From Druceiella hillmani (Eukaryota > Arthropoda > Insecta > Lepidoptera > Hepialidae), in assembly GCA_039881145.1 (NCBI GenBank), contig JAYKKI010000037.1, positions 18,850,501-18,914,500 on the forward strand: a stretch of 64,000 nucleotides of DNA, in the 5' to 3' direction. The notes under the pieces are model-generated. The model ran no database searches. It was given only the letters and a program-made list of their open reading frames with translations, and was not told the origin of the DNA. The translations under genes and the position numbers were made by a program. The number at the start of each line of letters is the position of its first letter. The first letter of the stretch is position 1. This document shows positions 26,401-40,719 of the stretch, one piece after another.

Positions 26401-27632
26401 AAAAAATATTTTTCAAACTTAATTTACTTAGTATATCATGAAATAAATTTACATCCCTGAAACTTAGAAAGAAATTCAATCATCTAACTTCGAAAGCCAT
26501 ACTTTGAAGAGTCAAAACATAATGAACAATTTATTTTTGAGAAGTTGATCATAGTTTAAAATAAGAAATAAATCAAAAATTTCGCTCACTAATGAAGATA
26601 TTCAAACCTTGCCCAAAACGTTCTAGACCTAGTTGAATGGACTACATAATTGACGCTTAAAAATATGTTCTGGTTTTTGTAGATATCAGTAAACAGTTTT
26701 ATTGGTCATATTAATGTCTTTAAAAATGCATAAAAAAAATAATTAACTTAAATTCCTTATCCCAACAAGCATAAAAACGAAAATTATTGTAGAAATGAAA
26801 GATGAAATATGTCACTTTTAATGAAAGATTGTTTAGTAATTCACCGTAGCTATAATTGTATTCTCTATATTGAAATCATGATTTTTTCAAAATATTTAAT
26901 ATTAAAAGGTACTTAAGAAAAATTATTAAAATTTCCAAATGATCTTTTTAAACTTTTTGCATAAACGGCTATATATTCATAAATTCTGATCATATTGAAT
27001 GTATTGTGAATTGCATTTCAACGAAAATATTTCAGGACAAACTTAATTTATCTCATTTAGATAATAAATAACACAAAACGTAACCGGACGCTAATCCATT
27101 AATTTTTCACATATGTACTGTTTGGATCATAGACAAAATATTAAAATAAACCATGTACTGACGAGTGCCTTTTGCCAAACAAAGCGTCTTCTTGACGACG
27201 ATGACACGACGAAACAAATCTGCGACAATGCCGTTGGGTATGTAGAATACTATTTATTTCCATACAAGAAACGAAAGACGACGAATTATTTTCTTTATTA
27301 CTTTGATATATAATACGCATGTACACTGTTTAACTGATGTATGTTATAATATGTACATAAACAATTGTGAATAAATAAATGTCAAAATAATTTTATTAAA
27401 TGTAATATTTAGTAATATACATACAACGCACTCTGCTTGTATGGAAATGGAAATTATTTGGTAGCAATTTTTCTAAACTGGTAAATGTATCTTAATTTCT
27501 ATATGATTGTTGATGTAAATGGAAAGCGTTGGAATGTTTTTTTAAAAATCTTCATGTTATGCACAAAAAATATTCGGTAAATTTATTCCTGATATTTCCA
27601 AGACTTTATTTAAAATATATGATGGGCATATG

Positions 27633-27633
<1 letters not shown>
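23411..27633. other. Long AT-rich stretch, no gene recognised
   Basis: Short frames at 23420-23689, 24410-24700, 24756-24950 and 25149-25334 were examined. None shows a family motif or codon pattern standing out from random AT-rich sequence. A pair of overlapping frames at 27113-27326 covers a slightly GC-richer patch (about 27150-27240) containing a LLDDDDTTK segment, also unrecognised. Confidence 0.4.

Positions 27634-27668
<35 letters not shown>
27634..27668. repeat. (TA)n microsatellite
   Basis: About 35 bases of TA. Confidence 0.93.
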
Positions 27669-27670
<2 letters not shown>

Positions 27671-28550
27671 TTATTCATAGCACACATTTTTCGTAGCACA
27701 CGGAAAATAAAGTATTCATGCATAATTCATATTTCATTTTCAATGTTAAAAAAAAATCTGCGCATATAATGTAAGTTTTAATTTTATATTAGTTAAAATA
27801 CGTATTTCGTAACAAATAACCAAAACCAGTATTTCGTTAACCATATAAACTTATTAAGTTTTAATTTTTCAAGATATTAGTAAAAAAATAAAACTTTGAG
27901 GTCACCATCATTATCAGATTTATGATGTCCAACATTGGATATAAGTTTACACTAAAATTCCCTATTTGCTTCTACTAGTGTTTTCAGGACTAGGGTCTTC
28001 GGAAGAAACTGCCTGAATTTTATTTTTCCACTTGGCCTTTAGCCCGGCTTTTCGCCCTTCGACTCATGGTCTTCATTTTACGGTTTTTTCAGTTTTTTTT
28101 TTCAGTTTGTAACACTTTTACTTAGTGAGGATATGTTAGAATAAACTAAATTTGAAATATGAAATAAATAAAGTAATGCTAAATATAATAATACTGTAAC
28201 AGAACATATGATATGAATAAAATTTGCCGAATAGTGCTCACCATTATGACGTTTCCCTTGGAATGTCTTCTTGGAGTCAAATAGATGGTGCATTTGACTC
28301 TCAACTAATATATAAAAATGTAATAATATTATTTAAATTTGTGTTTTAATAGCTTCTCGTTATGAACATCTATATCCAATCACTATCGACAAAATTGCTA
28401 TGTTTTACTGAATACTCTATCCCAATTCAGAAAATATGTGTTTTGTGTCCGATGTCGATATTTTTTAAACATTTTTTGTATATTCAAAGAAATATGAGAA
28501 TTTCTTACAAAACATTGGAACAAATATAACTAAAAACAATTTTTTTTCAC
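27669..28550. other. AT-rich DNA, no feature recognised
   Basis: A moderately GC-richer patch at about 27995-28075 carries no recognisable frame. Otherwise nothing. Confidence 0.45.
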
Positions 28551-28687
28551 CAAAAATCCTTTATCGCACCTAATATAAATGTAAACTGGTAAACTGGTAA
28601 GCATAGCATCATATACATGGAGTATATGATGCTATGCTTACCAGTTTACCAGTTTACATTTATATTAGGTGCGATAAAGGATTTTTG
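28551..28687. repeat. Perfect inverted repeat, 66-bp arms, 5-nt loop
   Basis: 28551-28616 and 28622-28687 are exact reverse complements separated by ATGGA. The arm (beginning CAAAAATCCTTTATCGCACC) itself holds a small internal tandem repeat (AAACTGGT twice). If transcribed it would give a 137-nt perfect hairpin. A 70-codon frame starting at 28634 begins inside the right arm and is not considered a gene. Sixty-six matches with no mismatch imply a very recent origin or ongoing correction. Confidence 0.97.
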
Positions 28688-31060
28688 CAGTTCATTAAAC
28701 ATTCTTATTACGATGAAATGCTTATATTTTATTGTTATCCTAACAGCAAAAAAGAGCCTAAAATTATAATTCGAAATATTCATTTCACTATTACGATATT
28801 ACATTTTCTATTACGATATTTAATACTGAATGATTCAATGATTTAATTTCAATGATTTTTAATGGAAATATAAAACCGACTTAAAGAAGAAAAGACCAAA
28901 CATATCACTATATGTGGAGTATTTATATATTTTAAAGACCGCCAATAAATTTTCCGAATTAAACATTTATTTATCTAAGTAAGTTTTAGGTATTCATCTT
29001 TTTGATTTCACAAATAAATATGTAAGCATAACAAGAAATAATGGTAATAACCTTGTAAAAAGTTTTTGCACTTTTCTTTTTGTAAGTTTTACATTACTTT
29101 ACTCAAATAATAAGTCAAAGGCGATTGTTGCTCCATTTGTGTAAATTCTCTATCTCTGTTCATTAATTGTTAGCATTATATTTAATTAAATGACGTAATG
29201 AGAAATAATTAATCTAATTAGTAAATTGATTGATTTATATTTTAATGTAATAGGGAATTAAAAAAATTTATACCCACTTCTGAATATTGAAGCTCGAATT
29301 GTTTAATATTTCATGAAATCCTTGCGGTGGAAATGTAACTGATTTTTCTTTTGATTTATTTCTTGAATCATATAAAACATTTAAATGTGATCTACTCGCT
29401 ACGTTCGTGCAGATATAAGTACACTAAAGAGTTTATATAAAGATTTCTAAAAAAGAAATGGTAAGATTAAAATTTAAAGCGTGCATATCACAATATATAG
29501 TTATTAAAATTAAATAATTCCTATTTAAATATTTCGGTTTTTCAAAAAATTGTAACCTAGTATTAATCGAATAGTATATTCAAATTATTACGAAAAAATC
29601 ACGAAAATTTCACGAACTAATAGTATTAGGAAATAGTTTAAATCTATCAGCTTACAAGGAAAAGGGCCTGAAGTATTATGTATTATAATTGCTTATATGC
29701 CAGATTCTTATTTACTGGCGTGCCAACCTGGGATCAATTCTATTCAATTAAAATGGTTTAACTTATTTGATCATTTTCAACAGACTAATCAAAATGAACT
29801 AGTTTTGATTGCCTCAATTAATTTTATTTGTAAAAGAAAATTAAATTATTACAGCAGAAAATAGAATTTCATCTACAAATTTCATGAATTTTCATACATA
29901 TCTCCTTTTTCTTCGACAGTTCCTTCCGACAGAATATCGTTTCGGGTAAGACCATTAAATTTGTCATTCTGTTTTATTTGGTGGACGACATTTCGGAAGT
30001 TTACTAGGAACAATATTATACATACCTTGGTGCAAGAGTAGGGGTTGGTTTAAAAGGACACTAATTTCTTAATCTTTTATATTATTATATATCCTTTGGG
30101 AAAGAAGAATGTTTCAAAAGTATATAATATTCATATTATATTTACATAATACAATATTTTTTCTTTAAATTGACCTACCTGTTAAAGTGCGTATCGGGTT
30201 ATACAATATTATAAGGAAAATTTGAAAAATTGAATTTCTCAAAATGTCTTTAAATAATTTTTAAATATACCAAACCGAATTAAAAAATGTACTAAAGCAT
30301 TCAAACTATATGTATTTTCTAGATGAATATCACTTAAAAACAGTAAAAAGAGTAAAGGCAACCTCAATTTCATTTTGAAGATCTATTCAATTTTACCTCA
30401 CACGATGAAATACGCAAAGAAACAATTTTTGCCCTAATCGTTCCCACTTGAACCATCTACCTTGAAAATTCTATAAACATGGGTGTAAAAAAGAAGAAAC
30501 TCTGGAACAATACCAGAGAGATAAACAGATAGACGGAGGGACGAGTATGATTAAATCTTAATTGTTATTTATTTCGTATAAACAAAATGTATAAAAATAT
30601 TTAATGCATAAAACAAATTTAAAGCTAATTTCTAATTTTATAATATTGCAATTGACAACGATGTCATTTTCTACTTTGACTATTTATTATTTCATTAGTA
30701 CAAAGTACTCCATAGTAGATAAATACATGTCACATGTGTGATTGACAAAAGGAAATATTCCTTAATTTGTTTTATTACAAAGACATGTGCGCAATTACAT
30801 GGGTTTTAAACACATGCGTAAACTAATATAAAAGGAATTAAAAACCGCACCCACGACAATAAAAAAGTACACTAAATTCTTTTATATTTAGCTGACATAA
30901 AACAAATACAAATACTAATGAATAAGTTTTGACTTCTTTATGGTTTTCAACGGTAAAACTTACCGTGACAATAAATAGAATATACATATATTTAAAAAAC
31001 CCGTCCTAAGGAATTTTTTTAGCTTAATCGGTGAATATTCTTAGGTTTTTTTTATTCTGG

Positions 31061-31061
<1 letters not shown>
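28688..31061. other. AT-rich DNA, no gene recognised
   Basis: No coding, RNA or repeat structure identified. A small direct repeat of TTCTATTACGATATT lies near 28790-28822. Confidence 0.45.
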
Positions 31062-31143
<82 letters not shown>

Positions 31144-31147
31144 TATA
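31062..31147. repeat. (TA)n microsatellite
   Basis: About 86 bases of TA with two interruptions. Confidence 0.95.
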
Positions 31148-31570
31148 AATACAAATTAATAAACCTTACTCTTATCGAAGCCATAAATTTTTAGGTAATT
31201 TTGCAAATTCGTTTATTGAAAAAAAGTTGGTTTATGAAAAAAGTTGTGACAGACGGACGTACCATTGATAAGTTCACAGGTTCGTTTTTTGTCTTTACAG
31301 GTAGGAAAGCTTAAAAACAGTATACGTTTAACCTTAAAATATAGTCTGTAAGACAAGAAATTAAATTGGTTTTAAAAAATAATCTTAAAAATGTAATTAA
31401 CAAGGTAGAAACGTTTTCATCCAAAATTAAAAATTAAAAAACCGGTTTTCTACGGCTTTCCCGAATTTGCAGAAAATTAAGAATAGAGACTTTATATTAG
31501 CGTGTTGATATGGCGGAGAGTAAAAGGTGAGCGAATCATTGAATGACTCTGAAGCATATGTGAAATTTTG

Positions 31571-31788
31571 TATTGATCAGCGAGTTGTCGACGGCGAGAT
31601 ATTTGAATTATGCCATTCAATACACTTCACGGTTTAAAATGCTAGGTGTTATGTTTTAGTCTACCTATATGAGTTTACATTTATATTGATCAGCGAGTTG
31701 TCGACGGCGAGATATTTGTATTATGCCATTCAATACACTTCACGGTTTAAAATGCTAGGTGTTATGTTTTAGTCTACCTATATGAGTT
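31571..31788. repeat. 112-bp tandem duplication, nearly identical copies
   Basis: Unit starting TATTGATCAGCGAGTTGTCG at 31571-31682 is repeated at 31683-31788. I see a single substitution (GAATT versus GTATT) over about 106 aligned bases. The unit is less AT-rich than its flanks and holds no open frame. It looks like a recent unequal exchange or slippage event. Confidence 0.95.
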
Positions 31789-33416
31789 CACAAGTGTTTT
31801 ATCTTAATACTTTAAATTTCGAAAATCTACATTAAATTGAATGAGCCATCTGGAGGGCTGGATACTGAATGCACGCTGTATTAAAAAATTTAAGTTGCAA
31901 TGCAATATTTTAGACGAATTAGAGATAGTAACGAAATCTAGAATATAATAATGTTTAAATTCAAACCTATAAAATTAAAATGTTTACCCTGATTTTTGTA
32001 AAAAGTGATTATCAATTTTTTAAATAGTGATTATCAAATAAAACAAAAATATTTTTTTTTACTTTTGTTGGCATGGAATAGAAGTTAAACGGGCGCAATA
32101 CAAGGATTCCAGAATTTTTTTTAGAATTTTACATAAGTTAATTATTAATTATAATACTAACAAGGTCACAAAAATGTATGGAGTATCTAACGAATATTTA
32201 ATATAAACATATGTTAAAAAAGTAAATTGGTTTAAGAGTTCGTGTAAAGTATGGAACCGAAAAATATAAACCGAGTTAGAAAAATTCTTTCTTTCAAATA
32301 AAAATTTACATTTACTGAATTTCTCAGGAATCTGATAGAAGATATTCCAATTAAAGTTTAAAAATCATATCGATAGTCGTAACTGTGCACAATTAGGAAT
32401 TTGATTTTAAATGAAGTTTGATAATAAAAAGAAAAACTGATTTAAATTACATTGTGAATTTATAATAACATTCACTTGGTAATACATCGATCGTAGTCCA
32501 AAAGTGAGGTTGCCAAAAAATTAAATTAAAATGGACAATTCCTTTAAAAGACTAAAAATTATATTCTCGGTTTAATATAGGTTTAACTAAATGGCACCCT
32601 AAATTAGTAACATTTGTCGACCGAGCCCGAAAACATTTTTCAATTTATCGTGCGTACTTTAACTATTCGCATTCGGCCGTCCTTTAAAGTTAAAACATTA
32701 AAAAAGGACGTCCGTTAGGTATAACATGAAATATTTTAGAATTTTTATTTAAATAAAAGGAAAATGAATGTATCACAATAATATGATAGCATGGATGACT
32801 GCAATATTACCAATTTCTAATGCTAATTTTACATATATTTTTGCGTTACATTTTCTGTTAAATTAACAATGCGTGATTATAAGAACTGATCAAAAGTGAG
32901 TCATTTTCAAAACTCATGAAATAACATGAGTATTGTATGTTAATACGAACAATGGTTTGTTAGTTTCTTTATTCACTCAAACCTTGATATAAACTGTATC
33001 CCAAAATAATTATATGGGCGATTGAAAAATTTAAAAGAATTACTCAAAACACCCAGTTACTAAAGCTTTTAATCTAGCTGAAGAATGTAATGCAATATTA
33101 CAAAAGGAAATCAGTCTCAACAAACGGATTATAAAATTGATTATTATGCGATTATGTGAGGTACATGATTATAACTCTTACCAGAAATGTAAAAATTATA
33201 TTCTAAAAACCACTACATCTATCTCAAAGAAAGTAGTTGGAAATTAAGCGTTCTGAAAGAAATTGTGATAAGGCTTTTTAAAAGTGCAGTAATATCATCC
33301 ATATATGGTATTAACTCTGTTTATTAATATTTTTATGACCCATGCTTTTACTACTTGTGTTTAACCAAAAAACTGAGTTATTATCTTTATTTTTAGGATA
33401 CAAGGTGGAGTAGTCT
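31789..33416. other. AT-rich DNA, no feature recognised
   Basis: No coding or structural signal recognised. Confidence 0.5.
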
Positions 33417-33421
33417 TATAC

Positions 33422-33452
<31 letters not shown>

Positions 33453-33523
33453 CATATATATGTATGTATATATATATATATAAATATGTATATATATATG
33501 TGTGTTTGTGTGTGTGTGTGTGT
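33417..33523. repeat. Compound (TA)n-(TG)n microsatellite
   Basis: About 80 bases of TA with interruptions passing directly into about 25 bases of TG. The frame crossing it on the minus strand is an artefact. Confidence 0.93.
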
Positions 33524-33574
33524 AAGCTTATGTGCATTGTATATTTGAATTATACTACAATCCAAAAAATTTGC

Positions 33575-33720
33575 TTTTATAACTTTTGTCTGTTTGTCTG
33601 TAGGTGTTAATTTATTCTTCAATCACGCGTAATCTACTATACAGATTTGGCTGGAATTTGGTGTGTTAATAGTTTATACTCTCGAGTTATATGTAAGATT
33701 TTTATATGGATATTACAGAT
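33575..33720 (+). repeat. Dispersed repeat fragment related to the widespread 'gtctgtttgtctg' family
   Basis: Contains GTCTGTTTGTCTGTAGGTG, then 'actatacagatttggctggaatttggtgtgttaatagttta'-type sequence. This order (GT-rich start, target-like 'acggatttggctgaaatttggt', then 'atagtttat') is that of a repeat family common in insect genomes, recalled from memory. It may be distantly related to the array at 5230-6720, which shares the GTTTGTCTTTC start. Confidence 0.4.
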
Positions 33721-34539
33721 ATGAAAAAAAACACTCAGAGTTAGTGAATAATATCATATTGAACTTTTAGTGTTTTTAGTAATCTTTATACTCATAAAAT
33801 TCTAATGAAAAATAATAGAAAAACATAAAAAAATTCATAACAAATTTTCTGACACCGAATTTCATGCGAACAAAGTTGCATCGGCACATTTAGTAAACAT
33901 TAACGCGATGAGCGTGTTATCGTTTGAATTATACGTATGCAGTTTATTAGTTCATTCCGTTGATATGTTGTATAAAAATAAAATGTATACTAAACTATCA
34001 CTCAACTAATATTCCATTAAAAGAATATTAGTTGAATCATAGGGTAGATAAGAGTTTTGAGGGAATTAATATTATATGACTCGGAAAAAAAATACAAAAA
34101 TATTTAACATTTGTGAATTTGTTATTTTCTTGTAACTATAATGTGAGTAGAGGTAAATATGAAAAAAATAAATATTAATATTTACAGTTCACTCGAGTTC
34201 AAAGCATTAATAAATAATTCATATTCACATAATTTAAGTTAGTAAATACTATAAAACATAATTTAATCAAATTTAAACCGAGATAATAAATACTGGTATT
34301 ATTGTGCGCAAAAGACAGAGTTTAAAGAGCTTAGGATATGATATTGATACAAGAAATATTTCATTAATTTTAAATTATTTTCAAATGTATTATCAGATAT
34401 GGTGTTAGCTATCAGACCATATTAAATAAATAACAAGCACAGTCAGCCGGTGATAAAAACATGTCGCTCTTATATTAAAAACCAATAATTTGATTGCACG
34501 TCGCCGTATGGCCCTCAATTGAAATTAAATTCGCCCACG
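33721..34539. other. AT-rich DNA, no feature recognised
   Basis: Nothing supportable seen, apart from a short inverted pair AATATT(A)GTTGA / TCAACTAATATT near 34000-34035. Confidence 0.45.
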
Positions 34540-34640
34540 TTTACACCACTTCCGGTTTGCATACACAAAAACTCAGCAATTGAACAGGAAATTGGCACTT
34601 CCCTTTGCCAAATTTTCCTCGGTTGCAAATTAATTTTAGC
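34540..34640. repeat. Dispersed repeat fragment, copy 2
   Basis: Shares the exact 19-base word at 34576-34594 with 13638-13656, and weaker matches in the flanks (ACTTCCGGTTTGC before; CTTTGCCAAATTTTCC after). An open frame from 34519 runs through it but has no recognised product. Confidence 0.45.
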
Positions 34641-35452
34641 GTTAATGGTAAATTTTGGCAAATATATTTTTGAAATTATTTTTTGGAAATATCAGATTAA
34701 TATCTTTAAGAAAAAGGTAGAAACACTTATTATATTACAATATTTGGAATTTAGTTTTTAAATTGGCCGTAATCTTTTAAGTTACGTATTTTTAAAGCAA
34801 ATATAATCCAACAATAATATTTGAATCATGTGTTCTTCCCTATATTTTATAAAATAATTAAATTAAATATGTGACCAAAAATGTATTTATATTACTAAAT
34901 AAATTTGCATAGTACTCCTATCTGATTATTTTCAAATTTAGATTTACTCTTATTAGTTTTAAAATCCTACTTGAACCACACTACAATCCAATAATCTTAA
35001 CAAATACGTACAGAACTTTCTACATATTGCAATTTTTAAAGGATTCAGAAAATTTTTAGTCGTATTGTAGTATAAAATATAATGAATTATAAGAATTTAT
35101 GCATTTTCTTCATTGCTTTTATTTACATATAACTGCAATAAGCTCATATGCATTGTATATTTGAAAGAAATTTAAGTGGTTTGTGTTTTTCGTGTGCTGA
35201 TTTTTTTTGATTTAAGAGATTATTTTTTTAAGAGCGAAGGTTGAAATATATTGATCTTATATATTTTAGAGTATATTTAATCGCTATTTATTGCATTCAA
35301 ACGAAGTCTTTCAAATACTAGATTACTGTTATAATCAGTATATGAATTACAGTAATTTTTTTTCATGTAACATAAATAGTATACGAGGGTAGTCGTTTAA
35401 TAAAATCACGTGTAGACTTTCTTAGAAATAGGTGCAATACATATACTTACAT
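34641..35452. other. AT-rich DNA, no feature recognised
   Basis: No coding or structural signal recognised. Confidence 0.5.
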
Positions 35453-35463
35453 ATTATATATAC

Positions 35464-35527
<64 letters not shown>

Positions 35528-35533
35528 TTATAT
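35453..35533. repeat. (TA)n microsatellite, left flank of mariner
   Basis: About 80 bases of TA directly abutting the mariner left end. Confidence 0.96.
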
Positions 35534-35536
35534 ATT

Positions 35537-36469
35537 AGGTTGGCTAATAAGTTATTTAGCTACAACTTCGGGGCTTTTCTAGAAAGGTTCTCGAAACTCC
35601 CAGGTTTTAATGTAGAGTATAAATAGGCTAAAGTGTAATTAGTTGACAACAGTGCCGAAGCTTTAAGTGAATTACATAAACGATAATGGTATAAATCGAT
35701 ATCAAATACGGATTCTATTACCTTACAAATTTCGTCTGAGTGACGATGCAGACTGCAATAAATAATATATGTCATGCGATGGGCGGATCTACGGTGCTTT
35801 ACACGACGGTAAAAATTTGAGTCAGAAAGTTCAAGAATGAGGACTACAATCTTGAAGACGTACCCGTACTGAACGGTCTATTAAATTGGACGTTCCTATA
35901 CACACAAACGTCAATGGCTAAGTATCGAAGAAACAGGAGCTTCAGTATCCAAACCTGAAACAAGTACCAAAAATGTGATGCTCAGCTGCTTGTGGAATAT
36001 CAAGGGCATTATTCATTGAGAGATGCTTCCAGAGGGATATGCTATAAATTCATATATTTACTTTGAACAATTTAATACTGCTAAAATATTGAATAGTCAA
36101 TAAGATCGAGTTTATTTTCGACATGATAATGTAAGACCGCATGTTGCAAACGAGCTTGGCAGGGACCTACTCATTAATCCACCATATTCGCAGTACATTA
36201 CGCCCTCTGATTACCATTTATTCAGGGCTCTAAATAACCATTTACGTGAAAAAATTCGACGTTAAAGAAGATTTACCAAACCACCTCGTGCAGTTTATTG
36301 AGTCAAAGTTACCGGAATTTTACAAGAAAGGCATATTATCATACATATAGGCACCTGAATGGCAACAAGTAATAGATAATAATGAAGCACACTCAAATTG
36401 CATTAAGTGTAAAACATTATTTTATTTAATAAAATTGATGACAGCAACTTGGGATTAAAAACTTATTAG
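35537..36469 (+). mobile_element. Deleted mariner-like element
   Basis: The left end reads AGGTTGGCTAATAAGTTATT, a typical mariner terminal repeat. The right end keeps only CTTATTAG (about 36462-36469), the complement of its inner part; the outermost bases have dissolved into the adjoining TA array. Length is about 0.93 kb against roughly 1.3 kb for an intact mariner, so about a quarter is missing. Both flanks are TA repeats, as for the DD41D element. Confidence 0.88.
35700..36280 (+). pseudogene. Mariner transposase pseudogene
   Basis: Mariner transposase binds the terminal repeats through helix-turn-helix domains and cuts with a DD34D triad. Visible here in order are an amino-terminal stretch with NNICHAMGGSTVLYTTVK and VRKFKNEDYNLEDVP (about 35755-35865), then LWNIKGIIH and MLPEGYAINS (about 35990-36055). 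RHDNVRPHVA (about 36119-36148) contains the second Asp, and ITPSDYHLF (about 36196-36222) the third. The frame shifts several times and has stops. The segment with the first catalytic Asp (GDEKW region) is absent. Only 27 residues lie between the second and third Asp, against 34 normally, a seven-codon internal loss. Clearly dead. Confidence 0.88.
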
Positions 36470-37817
<1,348 letters not shown>

Positions 37818-37885
<68 letters not shown>

Positions 37886-37887
37886 TA
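37818..37887. repeat. (TA)n microsatellite
   Basis: About 70 bases of TA. The open frame beginning at 37618 reads through it and is not considered real. Confidence 0.96.
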
Positions 37888-37982
37888 ACTTTTATTCAGT
37901 ACATTATTACTAAATAAACTAGTCAAGTGCCTGTCTGACCACTCATAAATGATCGTCCCGTAATCATTTCATATAATATGCT

Positions 37983-38190
37983 CGAGTGTGCGCGCTCTTG
38001 CGCATGTGCTTGTGCGTGTGTGCGTATGCACGTATGCACGTGTACGCGTGTACAATAGTGTGCGTGCGCATGTGAGCGCGTACATGTGGGCGTGCGCGTA
38101 GGCATGTTTAAACGCATGCGCGTCTGGGTGCGCGTGCATGAGTACATGTGCGTGCGCACGCGTTTGTATATGTGTATGTATATGAGTATG
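37983..38190. repeat. GTGCGC/GTGTGC-rich purine-pyrimidine tract
   Basis: About 200 bases of near-continuous alternating purine-pyrimidine words (GTGCGT, GCGCAT, GTACAT), unusually GC-rich for this window, grading into TATGTG. It may adopt left-handed DNA. The 78-codon minus frame across it is a low-complexity His/Thr/Arg/Ala artefact. Confidence 0.93.
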
Positions 38191-40154
38191 TGTTTTTCTA
38201 TAAAAATCTACAATAGATAAATTCCAATATACCGGCAGTTGGACCTGCTATTGCGACACATCTGTCATATGTTTTAAATTATATTCTGCATGTTTAATAA
38301 TTAATGTTAATGGATCTTTTATACACAAGTGAGCTGAGTCGTCCGCTAATTCTCAAATATGTCGTTTGCGCGTATTTACGAATCAGTTTTATAATTATAA
38401 AAGTAATGAAGATGAGCTTTAGAAAAAAAATTACTTAAAACTACTCATAAAAACAATTTTTGAAATGTTTAGAGGTATTTGTATAATTAGAGATGATACC
38501 TTAAAAAATTTTAAAAAAATTTTGGCATTCATTTGCGAATCTTCATTTACGTAACTTTAAAACTATAGAAACTCCGAGGGTGTAATACGGATAACTACAC
38601 ACGAAATAAGAAGGATAGACCTACACACGAACATGAAGGAATTACAACGGTTCCGCCTTTGACCGCGTATATTTCTTTAACCATACGAAAATTATAAGAA
38701 AAACTTGTGAGTTTAACTTTTTCGTAGATAATTTTCTGCTACATTTCTACTAAAGAAATGCATTTTAAGTAGTTAATAGTTTTAGAAATTACGACTGAAC
38801 CATCATTGCCAACATCTAACTAAAAATAGCCAATTTATATGAGCTGAAATAAATATTTACGAAATAATGAATATTTGAAAACATTTCTCATATTTTCAGT
38901 CAATCAATCAATCAGTGTTTAATAATGGAAAGTGCCGACACTTTTATTTTCTTTATATTATGTTACAGAGGTAATTAATAATTTTATCTGGAAGTTTGAA
39001 TTATTTTCCAATACGTTTAAGTAAAGAAACATGTACTCATTCAGAAACACCTGACAATAGAGAGTTATATTTTTTCAACAGATTAAATTTCTTATTCAAC
39101 ACACTATGGTTTCATTTCGTTTAAAAATGCGTTTTATGTAAAGCAGTGAGGCAGCGTCAGAAGGTAAGTTCTGTCCGTGTTTAATTTAAAATGTGAGTTG
39201 GTAACATTTGAGTCATTATTAACACTAAATAATTTTATCCTTATTACTTTTACAAATTCATTGGAATTTTTATTTCACATGGATAAAAATATAGAATAAA
39301 ACAAACGAAAGAAAATATGTAAAAATATTTTAAAAATCACTGAAAACTGGAAATGCCTGAAAAATTCTGGATAATTAGTTTTTTTATAATAAAATATAAC
39401 GACTATATACTTAAAAATATGTTATTTACGCTAATTATAGTATAAAAATAAATTAGTAGTTTAAAAAACAAACAAAAAGACACACTTTCATAATTACTGC
39501 ACTAAAAAGTAAAAAAATAATTATCAAACCTATATTCTCCGTTTAGTCTGTAAAACCTTTAGTATGGGTTGTTTGTTATTGAGAATAATATTTGAAGGCA
39601 AAAACGTGGGGAGCATTGTTATAAAATATAATTGAAATGTTAAGCATTTTCATATATATAATATTAATTTGATAAATTGCCTTTTTTCATAAAAATTGGA
39701 AGAGTTTATTTTAAATTCGTAATTAAACGTCAGTGCATACAGTTTTTTTACATTTTTATAATTCATTGTTGAAAAATCGAAAGAAGGAAGCTAAACTTTA
39801 AGTTTTATCTTCGTTTTTGCAACCAGAGCTCAAAAATTATAGGAAAAATTGTGAATGATGTCAGTGTTATTTGTAAAAACCCTCAATCCACCGGGTGGGC
39901 AAATAAATTTCACCTTTAAATTATATGTATACGATGAAAAAATGATTTAATATGGTACTTCATAATGCAGCTAATATCAAATCAAATATACAGAAAACTA
40001 TTTTTCCACTTTGAAATAGTTCGATAGTACTTGTGTGTGAAGCCTTCTTAAACATCGTTTTTTATCAATTGAAATAAAAGGTCAATCTTCAAAAATTAGA
40101 TATGAGTTTTACTCTAATAACAGACCAAAATTGTAAAAAATATGTTTATGTGTT
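38191..40154. other. AT-rich DNA, no feature recognised
   Basis: No coding, RNA or repeat signal recognised. Confidence 0.5.
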
Positions 40155-40201
40155 CAGAGCTAACAATGATAATGATTGAATTATTATCATTGTTAGCTCT
40201 G
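40155..40201. repeat. Perfect 19-bp inverted repeat, 9-nt loop
   Basis: CAGAGCTAACAATGATAAT at 40155-40173 is exactly complementary to 40183-40201. No adjoining features. Confidence 0.95.
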
Positions 40202-40719
40202 TAACTGTGATATTAGCATAGCAAGGAACGGCTGCAAAAATATAGTGTGAATCGTGACCGATATTGAAATTTTATATAAATTTATGGTCTTTTTGTTGTA
40301 ATATATATTTTAATGAGCTATTTCTATGACATTAAGGAGACAGACAATTTTACAGAAACATTTTAGATCCAATACGCTAAGCGATGAGGCTATGCATCCG
40401 TTAGAACTGAGTGTTCAGTAAATCTAATATTATAACGCATTAACTAATTTAGACATAGCATTACAATGAAATATGTCAAAGATATCATATTCGTATCCAA
40501 TTAATTTTTACTTGACCACTGAATTTCGTCTAGAACATATTCAGTGTCAACTGAAAATATTCTTGTTGAGTATCGTCGTGAAGAATACATTTAAAATGGT
40601 GGGCTGCTAAAATTTTTGCAAATGAAATATATATAGAAAATTAAAGTCTTTTTACAAGTTTTTGCATCGTTGATGATAGTTTCATTTTTACGGAGCATAA
40701 TTTTAGTCTCATTTTAAAT

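Noticed and set aside
37923..38159. His/Thr/Arg-rich minus-strand frame
   Set aside because: Low-complexity translation of the GTGCGC tract; the frames at 11391-11657 and 11415-11606 over the ACGC tract are rejected for the same reason.
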